This document shows positions 54,457 to 62,415 of a stretch of 64,000 nt of DNA, one piece after another (the first letter of the stretch is position 1; every line of letters starts with the position of its first letter). The position numbers and the translations under genes were made by a program. The stretch comes from Pseudonocardia sp. HH130630-07 (GTDB taxonomy: Bacteria; Actinomycetota; Actinomycetes; Mycobacteriales; Pseudonocardiaceae): the NCBI RefSeq assembly GCF_001698125.1, contig NZ_CP013854.1, positions 3,472,001-3,536,000 of the forward strand. The letters are read 5' to 3'. The notes under the pieces are model-generated. The model was not told where the DNA came from. It saw only the letters and a program-made list of their open reading frames with translations, and searched no databases.

Positions 54457-55071
54457 ATGAGCGAGCCTCCGGAGCTGACGACCGCACCCGACCTGCTGGT
54501 GCTCCTGGACCCGGCCGCCGAACCCGACGACGACGGTTCGGTCGCCGACGAGCACATCATCGGCGGCTGGGAGGTCGACGCGGACGGCGCGACCGGCCGT
54601 TTCCTGCCTAATCCCGAGCACGTGCCCTCCGGCCCCGACGTGCCGTCCGACCCGGTCGACGCGGTGCTGCGTGGCATGGCACGCAGCGAGACCGACGGCG
54701 AGGAGCTGCTCGCCGCGCTCGGTGACCTCGATCTCGCGATCGGGCACGACGAGACCGGATCCGTCGTGGTGGCACCGGGGCCGGACGGCGTGCACTGCGT
54801 GCTGGCCGCGACCGCATTGCGGCACTGCGGTCCGGCTGCGGCGGCGGCCGACCCGACGGTCGACGAGTGGCGGTTCTGCTCGGTCGGCGAGTTGGTCGAG
54901 GTCCTCCCAACGCAGGGCATCGACGTTCTGCTCAACCCGCTCGGACCGGCCCCGATGAGGATCACGGCCGCAGATCTCCGGAAGGTCACCCAGGGCGCCG
55001 CGGCAGGTGCCGGGGAGGGCGACGTTGCTGCCCCGCAGACCGGTTCCGCCGGGCCCCCCGGGACGTCATAA
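54457..55071 (+). CDS. SseB-like small protein directly after the giant toxin
   Basis: 204 residues, acidic and soluble, without signal peptide. The C-terminal half (GDLDLAIGHDETGSVVVAPG, WRFCSVGELVEVLPTQGIDV, LLNPLGPAPMRITAADLRKV) resembles the SseB/SAV_915-type domain, in which a GxDVLLNPxGP motif is typical. ATG 54457 is chosen for its AAAGGA 8 nt upstream; a GTG at 54415 is in frame but poorer. It lies 47 bp after the toxin reading frame and before a hairpin terminator, so it ends the operon. Position suggests a chaperone or immunity role, but no family member is known to me for that, so this is inference. Confidence 0.72.
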   Translation: MSEPPELTTAPDLLVLLDPAAEPDDDGSVADEHIIGGWEVDADGATGRFLPNPEHVPSGPDVPSDPVDAVLRGMARSETDGEELLAALGDLDLAIGHDETGSVVVAPGPDGVHCVLAATALRHCGPAAAAADPTVDEWRFCSVGELVEVLPTQGIDVLLNPLGPAPMRITAADLRKVTQGAAAGAGEGDVAAPQTGSAGPPGTS

Positions 55072-55077
55072 TAAGAG

Positions 55078-55104
55078 CAGGGCCCCGGGTGTGGCCCGGC
55101 CCTG
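55078..55104 (+). terminator. Hairpin terminator after the cargo operon
   Basis: CAGGGCC (55078-55084) pairs perfectly with GGCCCTG (55098-55104), with further GGG/CCC pairing inside. It starts 6 nt after the TAA stop at 55069-55071. There is no T-run, as is common in actinobacteria. Confidence 0.75.
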
Positions 55105-55197
55105 TCATGGCACGACGACGGGCGGACCGCCGGGGCCGTCGGTGACCCACCCTGCCGACGTGCCACGACCCGCGTGCCATTACCCGGAGGTGACGCC

Positions 55198-57603
55198 GTG
55201 AGCGGTGCCGTGCTGACCGTGAGCGCGACCGCTGGGGGGAGCCTCGCCGAGTCCGTGGCCTCCGCCCCCGCCGGATCGACGGTGGTGCTGGCCGCCGGGA
55301 CCTACACCGGCCCGCTGATCCTGGACCGCCACATCACCGTCGCGGCCGAGGACGGCGCCGGGTCGGTCCGGGTGCACGTGCCCGAGGGCCCGGCGCTGGT
55401 CGTGCTCGGCGGCACCGCCCGGGCGGCCGGGTTGATCCTGCGCGCCACCGGTTCCGACCCGGCCGCCGCGGTGACCGCCGGGCACCTGGAACTGATCGAG
55501 TGCCGCGTGGAGGCGACCGCGTGGTCGGCCGTGCACTCCGGCGCCGGCGAGCTGCTCCTGCGCGACTGCGAGATCGTCAACGAGACCGGGGCCGGGATCG
55601 TCGTGACCTCGCCGGACGGCGCGGTGATCGACTCCACCCGGCTGCGCGACATCGGGACCTCGGCGCTCGTCGCCACCGAGAACGGCACGCTCACCGCCCG
55701 CAACTGCGAGATCGGGCCGAGCGGCGGCAACGGTGTGTTCGTCGCCGGGTCCGCCACCGCCGTGCTCTCCGGCTGCACCGTGGAGTCCGCGGCCCAGCCC
55801 GCGATCGCCGTGGAGGGCGCCGGCGGGCTGACAGCGACGTCGGTGCAGGTCCGCGACGCCGGCGGCGTCGGCGTCTTCCTGGCCGCCACCGGTTCGGTCG
55901 CCCTCGACGACTGCACGGTCTCCGGCAGCGGCACCGAGGGGATCTACGTCGCCGCGACTTGCGCCCCGGTGCTGCGCGGGTGCCGGGTGTCCGGAGCCGG
56001 CGGCCGCGGGTTCCACTTCTCCGACGGCGCGACCGGGACCGTCTTCGAGTGCGAGGTCACCGACACCGGCGGCGCCGGTGTCGGAGTGACCACGCGCAGC
56101 CGCCCCGAGTTCGACCGGGTGGTCGTGACCGGTGCCGGGGCGGCCGGGATGGCTGTCGACGCCGACTCCGAACCGTTCGTCCGCCGGTTGCGGGTGTTGT
56201 CCTCGACCGGCCCCGGCATCCTCGTCGACGGCGCCAGGGGTCGCTGGGAGACCGTGGAGATCGAGCGGACCGGCGGCTCCGGCGTGCACGTCCGGAACGG
56301 CGCTCGGGCCGACCTCGTGGGCGCCAGCGTCCGCGGGCCGGCCGGACACGGGCTGCACGCCGACGGTGGGACCCTCGTGGTCACCGACGCCGACGTGGCG
56401 TCGCCCGGCGCGGACGGTCTGCGCGCCGACGCCGAGGCCGAGCTGACGGCCCACCAGTGCCGCGTCCGTGGCCCGGCCGGGGCGTGTCTGACGTTTGGGG
56501 AGCGGTCGGCGGGCTCCGTCACTGGTTCGGAGTTCAGCGGAGCCGGCGGCCCCGGGATCGTCGTCGCGACGACCGAACCCGTCCGCATCCGGGACTGCGC
56601 GGTCCACGATAGCGCCGGCCCGGTGCTCCTCGAGCAGGTACCCCACACCGATGTCGTGGTGCAGGACCTCGCCGAGTCGGGCAACAACGCCGGCCCCGGC
56701 CGGCCCCCCGCCGCCGGTGGCCCCGCGGTGGCGACGTCCGCGTCCGGTGGCAGGTCCCCGGCGCCGCAGGCACCGCCGCCGCCGGTCCGGCGCGGCAGCG
56801 ACCCGCTCAGCGCGCTGCAGGACCTGGTCGGCCTGGAGAGCGTCAAGGGCGACGTCACCTCGATGGTGAACCTGAACAAGATGGCCAAGCGCCGGATCGA
56901 CGCGGGTCTGTCCGCGCCGCCGATGGCCCGCCATCTCGTCTTCGCCGGTGCCCCCGGTACCGGCAAGACGACCGTCGCCCGGCTCTACGGCGAGATCCTC
57001 GCCCAGCTCGGGGTGCTGCGGAAGGGACACCTCGTCGAGGTCGCGCGGGCCGACCTGGTCGCCCAGATCATCGGCGGCACGGCGATCAAGACGACCGAGG
57101 CCTTCGAGAGCGCGCTCGGCGGGGTGCTGTTCATCGACGAGGCGTACGCGCTGTCCACCGGGCGCGGCGGCACCGGTCCCGACTTCGGGCGGGAGGCGAT
57201 CGACACCCTCGTCAAGCTGATGGAGGACCACCGCGACGACGTCGTGGTGATCGCCGCCGGCTACTCGAAGGAGATGGTTCAGTTCCTCGCCGCGAACCCC
57301 GGTATGGAATCGCGATTCTCCCGCACCCTGGAATTTGCCAACTACGAGCCCGAGGAACTGGTGACGATCGTGCGGCTCCAGTGCCGCAAGCACGACTACC
57401 GGCTCGCCGAGGACGCCGCCGAGGCGCTTCTCGCCTATTTCGACGAGATCCCGAAGGACGGCACGTTCGGTAACGGGCGTACCGCGCGGCGGGTGTTCGA
57501 GCGCATGGCTGACCGGCAGGCGTCGCGGCTCAGCATGGCACCCCCCGGCTCGGCGGACGACCTGACCCTGCTGACCGTCGAGGACCTCGAGCTGACGTCC
57601 TGA
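55198..57603 (+). CDS. Beta-helix / CbbX-type AAA ATPase fusion (EccA-like)
   Basis: 801 residues. Residues 1 to about 500 form a right-handed parallel beta-helix, with many roughly 22-residue turns of the type [21 protein letters not shown] proline-rich linker follows, then a CbbX/SpoVK-type AAA+ domain from about 540 to 795. Its Walker A is GAPGTGKTT (near 585), Walker B is [10 protein letters not shown] (near 643), and a GRTARRVFE sensor region is present. EccA proteins of ESX systems carry the same AAA domain behind a TPR domain; here the beta-helix replaces it. EccA is cytosolic and thought to remodel or release substrate-chaperone pairs. I use GTG 55198 because GGAGGTGA lies 5 nt upstream. 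It is transcribed in the same direction as the cargo operon but after a terminator. Confidence 0.88.
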   Translation: MSGAVLTVSATAGGSLAESVASAPAGSTVVLAAGTYTGPLILDRHITVAAEDGAGSVRVHVPEGPALVVLGGTARAAGLILRATGSDPAAAVTAGHLELIECRVEATAWSAVHSGAGELLLRDCEIVNETGAGIVVTSPDGAVIDSTRLRDIGTSALVATENGTLTARNCEIGPSGGNGVFVAGSATAVLSGCTVESAAQPAIAVEGAGGLTATSVQVRDAGGVGVFLAATGSVALDDCTVSGSGTEGIYVAATCAPVLRGCRVSGAGGRGFHFSDGATGTVFECEVTDTGGAGVGVTTRSRPEFDRVVVTGAGAAGMAVDADSEPFVRRLRVLSSTGPGILVDGARGRWETVEIERTGGSGVHVRNGARADLVGASVRGPAGHGLHADGGTLVVTDADVASPGADGLRADAEAELTAHQCRVRGPAGACLTFGERSAGSVTGSEFSGAGGPGIVVATTEPVRIRDCAVHDSAGPVLLEQVPHTDVVVQDLAESGNNAGPGRPPAAGGPAVATSASGGRSPAPQAPPPPVRRGSDPLSALQDLVGLESVKGDVTSMVNLNKMAKRRIDAGLSAPPMARHLVFAGAPGTGKTTVARLYGEILAQLGVLRKGHLVEVARADLVAQIIGGTAIKTTEAFESALGGVLFIDEAYALSTGRGGTGPDFGREAIDTLVKLMEDHRDDVVVIAAGYSKEMVQFLAANPGMESRFSRTLEFANYEPEELVTIVRLQCRKHDYRLAEDAAEALLAYFDEIPKDGTFGNGRTARRVFERMADRQASRLSMAPPGSADDLTLLTVEDLELTS

Positions 57604-57610
57604 CCGCACG

Positions 57611-57660
57611 ACGACGGCCCCCGGGCCGGTTCTCCTGCAGAACCGGCCCGGGGCCGTCGT
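57611..57660 (+). terminator. Strong hairpin terminator after the EccA-like gene
   Basis: A 22-bp stem: ACGACGGCCCC-GGGCCGGTTCT with one bulged C, loop CCTGC, then its reverse complement. It starts 8 nt after the TGA at 57601. It probably acts in both directions, shielding the minus-strand gene that ends at 57785. Confidence 0.9.
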
Positions 57661-57784
57661 GTGTCACGGGTGCGGCCGGATGCCCCGGGCGGGGGCCGAG
57701 GGGGTGTGGGGGTGACCCCCGCCCGGGTCCGGCGGCGGGACCGGACGCCAGGGAAGTGCTGCGCCCGGAACCGTCGCGGGCCGG

Positions 57785-58002
57785 TCAGTTCGCCGGGATG
57801 CCCGGGAGGGCGGGCGTGACCGGCTGCGCGGGGGTGGCCGGGGTACCGGGGTGCGCCGGGGTCAACGGGCTGGTGCCCTGGTGCTGGGGGGCGGTGGGGT
57901 GTCCTCGTCGGCCACGGCGGCTCCGGCGCCCACGAGTGCGAGTGCGACTGCTGCGGCGCCGGCCAGTCCGGCCCGCAGCACCCACTGACGATTCGATCGC
58001 AT
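57785..58002 (-). pseudogene. Small exported Pro-rich protein, probably frameshifted
   Basis: From ATG 58002 (GGGAGAG upstream) the frame encodes a clear signal peptide: basic start MRSNRQW, hydrophobic core AGLAGAAAVALALVGAG and cleavage-like AAVADED. It then reads PPPPSTRAPAR and stops at 57862. One extra C in the six-C run would continue into QHQGTSPLTPAHPGTPATPA and VTPALPGIPAN, ending at 57785, a more natural Pro/Thr-rich ending. It is therefore a 46-aa peptide as written, or about 70 aa if the run is mis-called. The function is unknown. Confidence 0.6.
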
Positions 58003-58128
58003 GAGTTCTCTCCCGTTTCGTCGTTTATCGGGTCCTGCGAACATAGTGGATCCGAGACGATTGCGAGTGTCGTCGCGGCAATTCTCGACGAGATGAGGGG
58101 ACTTCCCCCGCGGGAGTACATCGATACG

Positions 58129-58165
58129 ACGACAGGGCCCTCCCGGATGGGGAGGGCCCTGTCGT
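58129..58165 (-). terminator. Hairpin terminator of the anchored Pro-rich gene
   Basis: ACGACAGGGCCCTCCC (58129-58144) and GGGAGGGCCCTGTCGT (58150-58165) are exact reverse complements, giving a 16-bp stem with a 5-nt loop. It lies 13 bp beyond the stop (58179) of the minus-strand gene. Confidence 0.9.
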
Positions 58166-58178
58166 TCCGTCTGACGGG

Positions 58179-59351
58179 TCAGGAGCGGGGGAAACCCAGC
58201 TGGACACCTGCGATCTCGCTCTGCGGGACGGGGTCGGCGAGGGTGAATCTCGCCTTCCCGTCCTTGACCGTCGACAGCGCCTCGACGGTGTCACCGGACT
58301 TCCGGTGCACGATCAGCCGGACCTTCCGGTCGCCGCAGGAGTCGGGGAAGCCGCTCACCGTGGCGCCGTTGACGTTTCCGGCAGAACCCTTGCGGAGCTG
58401 TGTGCGCAGGCCCTCGCCGTCGGTGACACAGGTCGGGGTCGTCGTCCGCCCCGTCGTCTGCGGGGACGCGTTGCGCTGCTGGGTGCGGGTCTCGGTCCGG
58501 TCGGAGTCGGAGTCCGTCGTCTCGGGCGTGCTCCGGGTCTGCGGCTGCTCCGACCGGTCGGACTCCGTGCGGGCCTCCCGGGTCGGGGCGGCCTGCGGGG
58601 GCACTCCCCAGTCGGGTTCGGCGGCGGGCTCGCGCTCCGCCTGCCGGGGTGCCTCGCGGACCGGTTCGCTGGTCGGCCCGGTCGTGCGTTCCCGCGTCGG
58701 TTCGGCGGTCCGTTCCCGGGTCGGCTCCCGGGTGGGTTCGGGCGCGGGCGCGGCGAGGGCGACCGGCGGCTGGGCCGCGGGCGGCGGCGGGGCGGCGGGC
58801 GCCGGTGCGGCGGCCGCGGGGGGAGGTGCAGGCGGTGCCGCGGGCGGCGGGGGATCGGCGGGCGGCGGGTCCGCGGGCTTCGGTGCCGCCGCGACCGGGG
58901 CACCCCCGTCGGTGATGTCCGGCACCGCGAGCGCGACGTCCGGCGCCGGCGGGACCGGGGCCGCGCCGGGCGGCGGCGGGACGGGTGGCTCACCGGGTGC
59001 CGGGTGCGCGCCGCCGGCGAACGGGTCGATGGCGGGCAGCTCGGAGACCGCACCGTCCGGGGGCACCGCGTCGAGCGCCGCGGGGTCGCCACTGCCGCTG
59101 GACACGGGACTCTCGACGGCCGGCGGCGGTTCCGACCCGTCGGCCGCGGTCCAGGCTGGCGCCGAGAGCGCGGCCGGATCGGGAGCGTTCAGCGACAGCG
59201 GAGCCGCCACCGCCACGGCGGAGACCCCGAGCGCGGCGAGCGTGGTGATCGCGGCGACGGCGATCCCGGTGCGCCGGCGGTGGCCGCCGGCCGGATCACC
59301 CGGACGCCGCCCCGACCCGGACGGTCGCCGCCCGTTACCGGACTCGTACAC
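58179..59351 (-). CDS. Membrane-anchored Pro-rich protein with a two-Cys C-terminal domain
   Basis: 390 residues. A short basic cytosolic start (YESGNGRRPSGSGRRPGD) precedes one membrane segment (TGIAVAAITTLAALGVSAVAVA, about residues 23-47). About 240 residues of Pro/Ala and then Glu/Arg/Thr-rich low complexity follow. The end is a compact domain of about 85 residues (CVTDGEGLRTQLRKGS to EIAGVQLGFPRS) with two cysteines that could form an extracytoplasmic disulfide. GTG 59351 follows GGAGGA at proper spacing; the open frame extends 43 codons further up without a site. It is probably a wall-spanning surface protein. I do not recognise the domain family. Confidence 0.78.
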   Translation of the reverse strand: MYESGNGRRPSGSGRRPGDPAGGHRRRTGIAVAAITTLAALGVSAVAVAAPLSLNAPDPAALSAPAWTAADGSEPPPAVESPVSSGSGDPAALDAVPPDGAVSELPAIDPFAGGAHPAPGEPPVPPPPGAAPVPPAPDVALAVPDITDGGAPVAAAPKPADPPPADPPPPAAPPAPPPAAAAPAPAAPPPPAAQPPVALAAPAPEPTREPTRERTAEPTRERTTGPTSEPVREAPRQAEREPAAEPDWGVPPQAAPTREARTESDRSEQPQTRSTPETTDSDSDRTETRTQQRNASPQTTGRTTTPTCVTDGEGLRTQLRKGSAGNVNGATVSGFPDSCGDRKVRLIVHRKSGDTVEALSTVKDGKARFTLADPVPQSEIAGVQLGFPRS

Positions 59352-59519
59352 CTGAGATCCTCCGTTGCCTGACGATCGTGCGCCGGACACACAGCGCCGG
59401 ATTAGAACGGTATGCCGGGCCCGGCGTTCGAGCCGCCGCACGGCCGAGTTACTGCCCCGGGGGGACGCAACGACGCCCACGAGGACGCCGGGGCTGGCTC
59501 GTCGTGCCTGGTGATCGGC

Positions 59520-62225
59520 TCAGTGGTCGTAGGTGCCCTCGAGCAGCGCCGCGGCCAGCTCGATCCGCGAGCGGTAGCCGGTACGGGAGAACAGCCGTCC
59601 CAGTCGGCCCTCGACGCTCTTCTCGCTGCTGCCGAGCACGTGGGCGATCTGGCGGTTGGTCAGTCCCTCGGTGAGCAGCTGGCCGAGGAGCCGTTCGTTC
59701 TCGGCCTTGGTGACCGACCGGCCGGGGACCGGCACCCCGGAGATCTCCATGGCGGTGCGGGTCCAGTAGCGGGCGAGCGGGGCGTCGATCCGTTCGTAGA
59801 AGGCGTAGATGCGCAGCAGCTCGTCGGCTTCGACCAGGCCCATCCGGGCCAGTCGCATTCCGAGCTGGGCGCCGTCGAACTCCTGGCCGGTGTCGCGGGC
59901 GATCCGCAGGCACTCGGCGGTCTCGTCGGCGTCGGCGTGGGCCATCGCCCGGCCGAAGGAGGCGTGCAGCAGCGCGCGAGGGGTGCCCAGCACGGCAGCG
60001 ACCTCGTCGAGCTCCCCGGCTCGCAGGCGGGCCCGCTCGAAGTCCTCGCAGATCACGTCGATCTGGACCAGGAGGCAGAGCAGGAGATCGGCGCCGACGA
60101 GCAGGCTCTCGCCGCGGGCCTGATCGAGTGCGCCCTCGACCCGGGCGGTCGCGGTGGCGAGGTCGCCCAGGCCCAGGTCGATCACCCCCTCGACCATGTC
60201 GAGCAGGTGCGACAGGACCGGGACCTCGCCGCGGGCGGACGCGATCGTCTGCCGGGCCGCGGTGAGCTGCCCGCGCACGACCATCAGCCCGGTGAACTGC
60301 TGGTAGAACGAGGCCCGCCCGATCTCGAACATGTGGCTGCCCGGGTCGGCGATCGCCCGCTGGGCCAGCTCAGAGGCCTCCGGCCGGCCCTCCAGCAGGG
60401 CGAACACGGCACGGTGCTGGGGCACGAGCTCCGCCTCGGCGAGCCCGGACCGGCGGACCACCTCCCGCGCGCCCCGGACGTCCCCCATGGCGACGAGCGA
60501 CGCGATGGCCCACTGGGCCCGGTAGCGGATCCGGGCCGGGTCGAGGACCGTCGGCTCGCCGTCGAGGACCGACGGGGCGTCGGTGGCCGGGACCCGGCCG
60601 GCGAACAGGTCGCCGACCCATTCAATCAGCTCGCCCATCTCCCGGGTCGTCGGCTCGGCGCTCCAGTGTGGACGGGTGAGGTTCAGCAAAGCGTACGCAG
60701 CGCCCCAGCGGCCGCGCAGCGCCCTGGCGATGACCTGGCAGATGGCCCGGGTGGCGTCGTCGACCTCCCACAGGGTCGGCGCGGGCCCAGTCGCGATGGC
60801 GTCGAGCTCTGCGGTGTCGCCTGCCGAGTGCAGACCGAGCACGAGAACCGGGTAGAGCGCGTGCCGGGTGGGGTGCGGGATGGTCTCGTCGTCGAGCATT
60901 TCGCGGATCGCGGCGAGCGACGCGTCCGCGTCGCCCGCGCGTTCCGCCGCCCGGATGAACTCGTACCGGGCCCTGAGTCGCTCCGCAGCCGTGCCGGCCA
61001 GCTCGATCGCCGCCGCCCACCACCGCTCCTCCCGGCGGGGGACGACCCCTGGGACGGCCTCGGAGCCCGCGGCGATTAGCTCGTCGTACGCCCGGTCGGC
61101 CGGCAGCAACCGCCCGGCCAGCACGACCAGGTCGGCGAGCGCGGGCCGGTCGAGTGTGGCCCGGCCGTCCCAGACCGCGCGCACGACGAGGGTGGCGAGC
61201 ACCCGCCGCTCGTAGGGTCCGAGTGCGGCGCGTAGCCCGGCGCCGAGCAGCGGGACGATGAACTGCCACCGTCCGGTGCTGCGGCGGTGCAGGATCCCGG
61301 TCGCGCGCAGCTCGGCCAGCCGGTCGCAGGCGTCCTCCGCGGTGGTCTCGAGCGCGGTGGCGAGCAGGCCGGGCAGCGCGCTGCCCGCGGGTTGCAGCGC
61401 TGCGGCGACGGTGGCGGTGCGCCAGATCCGAGGGCCGAGGCGTCGCACGTTCTCCTGCAGTGCAGCAGCGGTGTCCGGACCGGGTTCGGCGTGGGCGTCG
61501 GGGACGAGGTAGGCGTGCCCGGATACAAGGCGTACCCGGTCGGTGTGCCGCAGGGTCTCCGCGGCGCCCGCCACCACGGCGGTGAGGCCGCGGCTATGCC
61601 CGCGTACCCAGGTCAGCAGCTCTGGGGTGGGCACTGCGCCGAGCGTGTCTCGCACGACCTGGGCGGTCTGGTCGGCGTCCAGGCCGGGAACGCGCACCGT
61701 CGCGACCAGTCCGCGTGCCCGCAGGCGCTCCAGCGCCGGGAGTCCGACGGCGCGCAGCGGTTCCGGCCCCGGCATGGCGATCGCGCACACGTAGTGGACG
61801 GAGGTCCCGGTGAGCCGGTGGGCGAGTGCCTCGAGGACGGCGACGGTGTCGGCGTCCATCCACTGTGCGTCGTCGACCACGACGACGGCGTCGCGGCCGG
61901 TGACCCAGGCGGCCGTGGCCGCGGCGGCCCTGCGGGCGACGGCCGGGTCGTCGTGTGCGCCGGCTGCGGGACCGAAGGGGACCGGGACGTGGCCGTTGCC
62001 CCGGGGTGGCGGGGAGCCGTCGTCGTGGACACCGACCGGGACGCCGTCGCGGGTGAGCCGCACCCCGGTCACGACCCGCTCCTCGGCGCGCAGGACGGCC
62101 CGGACCTCGGCCAGCACCGTGCTGCGCCCCGATCCGGCCCACCCGGTCACCAGCACGACGGGCGGGCCGTCGTCGGCGCGCACGAGGTCGAGGACCTCGT
62201 TCGTCGTATTCCGAACCACCGGCAC
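59520..62225 (-). CDS. LuxR-family large ATP-binding regulator (LAL-like)
   Basis: 901 residues. The N-terminal AAA/NACHT-type ATPase has Walker A GWAGSGRST (28-36) and Walker B VVVVDDAQWMD (near 118). A long helical TPR-like middle (about 300-830) follows. The C-terminal LuxR-type helix-turn-helix (about 840-895) reads ENERLLGQLLTEGLTNRQIA, then SEKSVEGRLGRLFSRTGYRS. Such proteins are ligand- or ATP-responsive transcriptional activators. GTG 62225 starts it, though the ribosome binding site is poor. It is divergently transcribed from a paralogous ATPase at 62416. Targets are unknown; the T7SS locus is a possible one by neighbourhood only. Confidence 0.9.
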   Translation of the reverse strand: MPVVRNTTNEVLDLVRADDGPPVVLVTGWAGSGRSTVLAEVRAVLRAEERVVTGVRLTRDGVPVGVHDDGSPPPRGNGHVPVPFGPAAGAHDDPAVARRAAAATAAWVTGRDAVVVVDDAQWMDADTVAVLEALAHRLTGTSVHYVCAIAMPGPEPLRAVGLPALERLRARGLVATVRVPGLDADQTAQVVRDTLGAVPTPELLTWVRGHSRGLTAVVAGAAETLRHTDRVRLVSGHAYLVPDAHAEPGPDTAAALQENVRRLGPRIWRTATVAAALQPAGSALPGLLATALETTAEDACDRLAELRATGILHRRSTGRWQFIVPLLGAGLRAALGPYERRVLATLVVRAVWDGRATLDRPALADLVVLAGRLLPADRAYDELIAAGSEAVPGVVPRREERWWAAAIELAGTAAERLRARYEFIRAAERAGDADASLAAIREMLDDETIPHPTRHALYPVLVLGLHSAGDTAELDAIATGPAPTLWEVDDATRAICQVIARALRGRWGAAYALLNLTRPHWSAEPTTREMGELIEWVGDLFAGRVPATDAPSVLDGEPTVLDPARIRYRAQWAIASLVAMGDVRGAREVVRRSGLAEAELVPQHRAVFALLEGRPEASELAQRAIADPGSHMFEIGRASFYQQFTGLMVVRGQLTAARQTIASARGEVPVLSHLLDMVEGVIDLGLGDLATATARVEGALDQARGESLLVGADLLLCLLVQIDVICEDFERARLRAGELDEVAAVLGTPRALLHASFGRAMAHADADETAECLRIARDTGQEFDGAQLGMRLARMGLVEADELLRIYAFYERIDAPLARYWTRTAMEISGVPVPGRSVTKAENERLLGQLLTEGLTNRQIAHVLGSSEKSVEGRLGRLFSRTGYRSRIELAAALLEGTYDH

Positions 62226-62415
62226 TCGATCATGATGGCGTACGCCGGGTGACGGCGCGTGCCGGGCCGGGTAACGGCTGTGACATCGAAACAGCCCGGA
62301 CGGGCGTCATCGGTGCCCGGAAGGGGCAACGGCGGTGTCGGAGGATGATCAATGTTCCATGCTGACCGGCACGAGAGCCGCCGATCGTGGCCGACGTGGG
62401 GGAGGAAACGGACTC
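62226..62415. promoter_or_regulatory. Divergent control region between two regulators
   Basis: A 190-bp intergenic region serving both the minus-strand regulator and the plus-strand gene at 62416. GGAGGA at 62401-62406 is the ribosome binding site of the latter. A less GC-rich patch around 62340-62362 (GAGGATGATCAATGTTCCAT) may hold promoter elements; no definite boxes were assigned. Confidence 0.45.
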
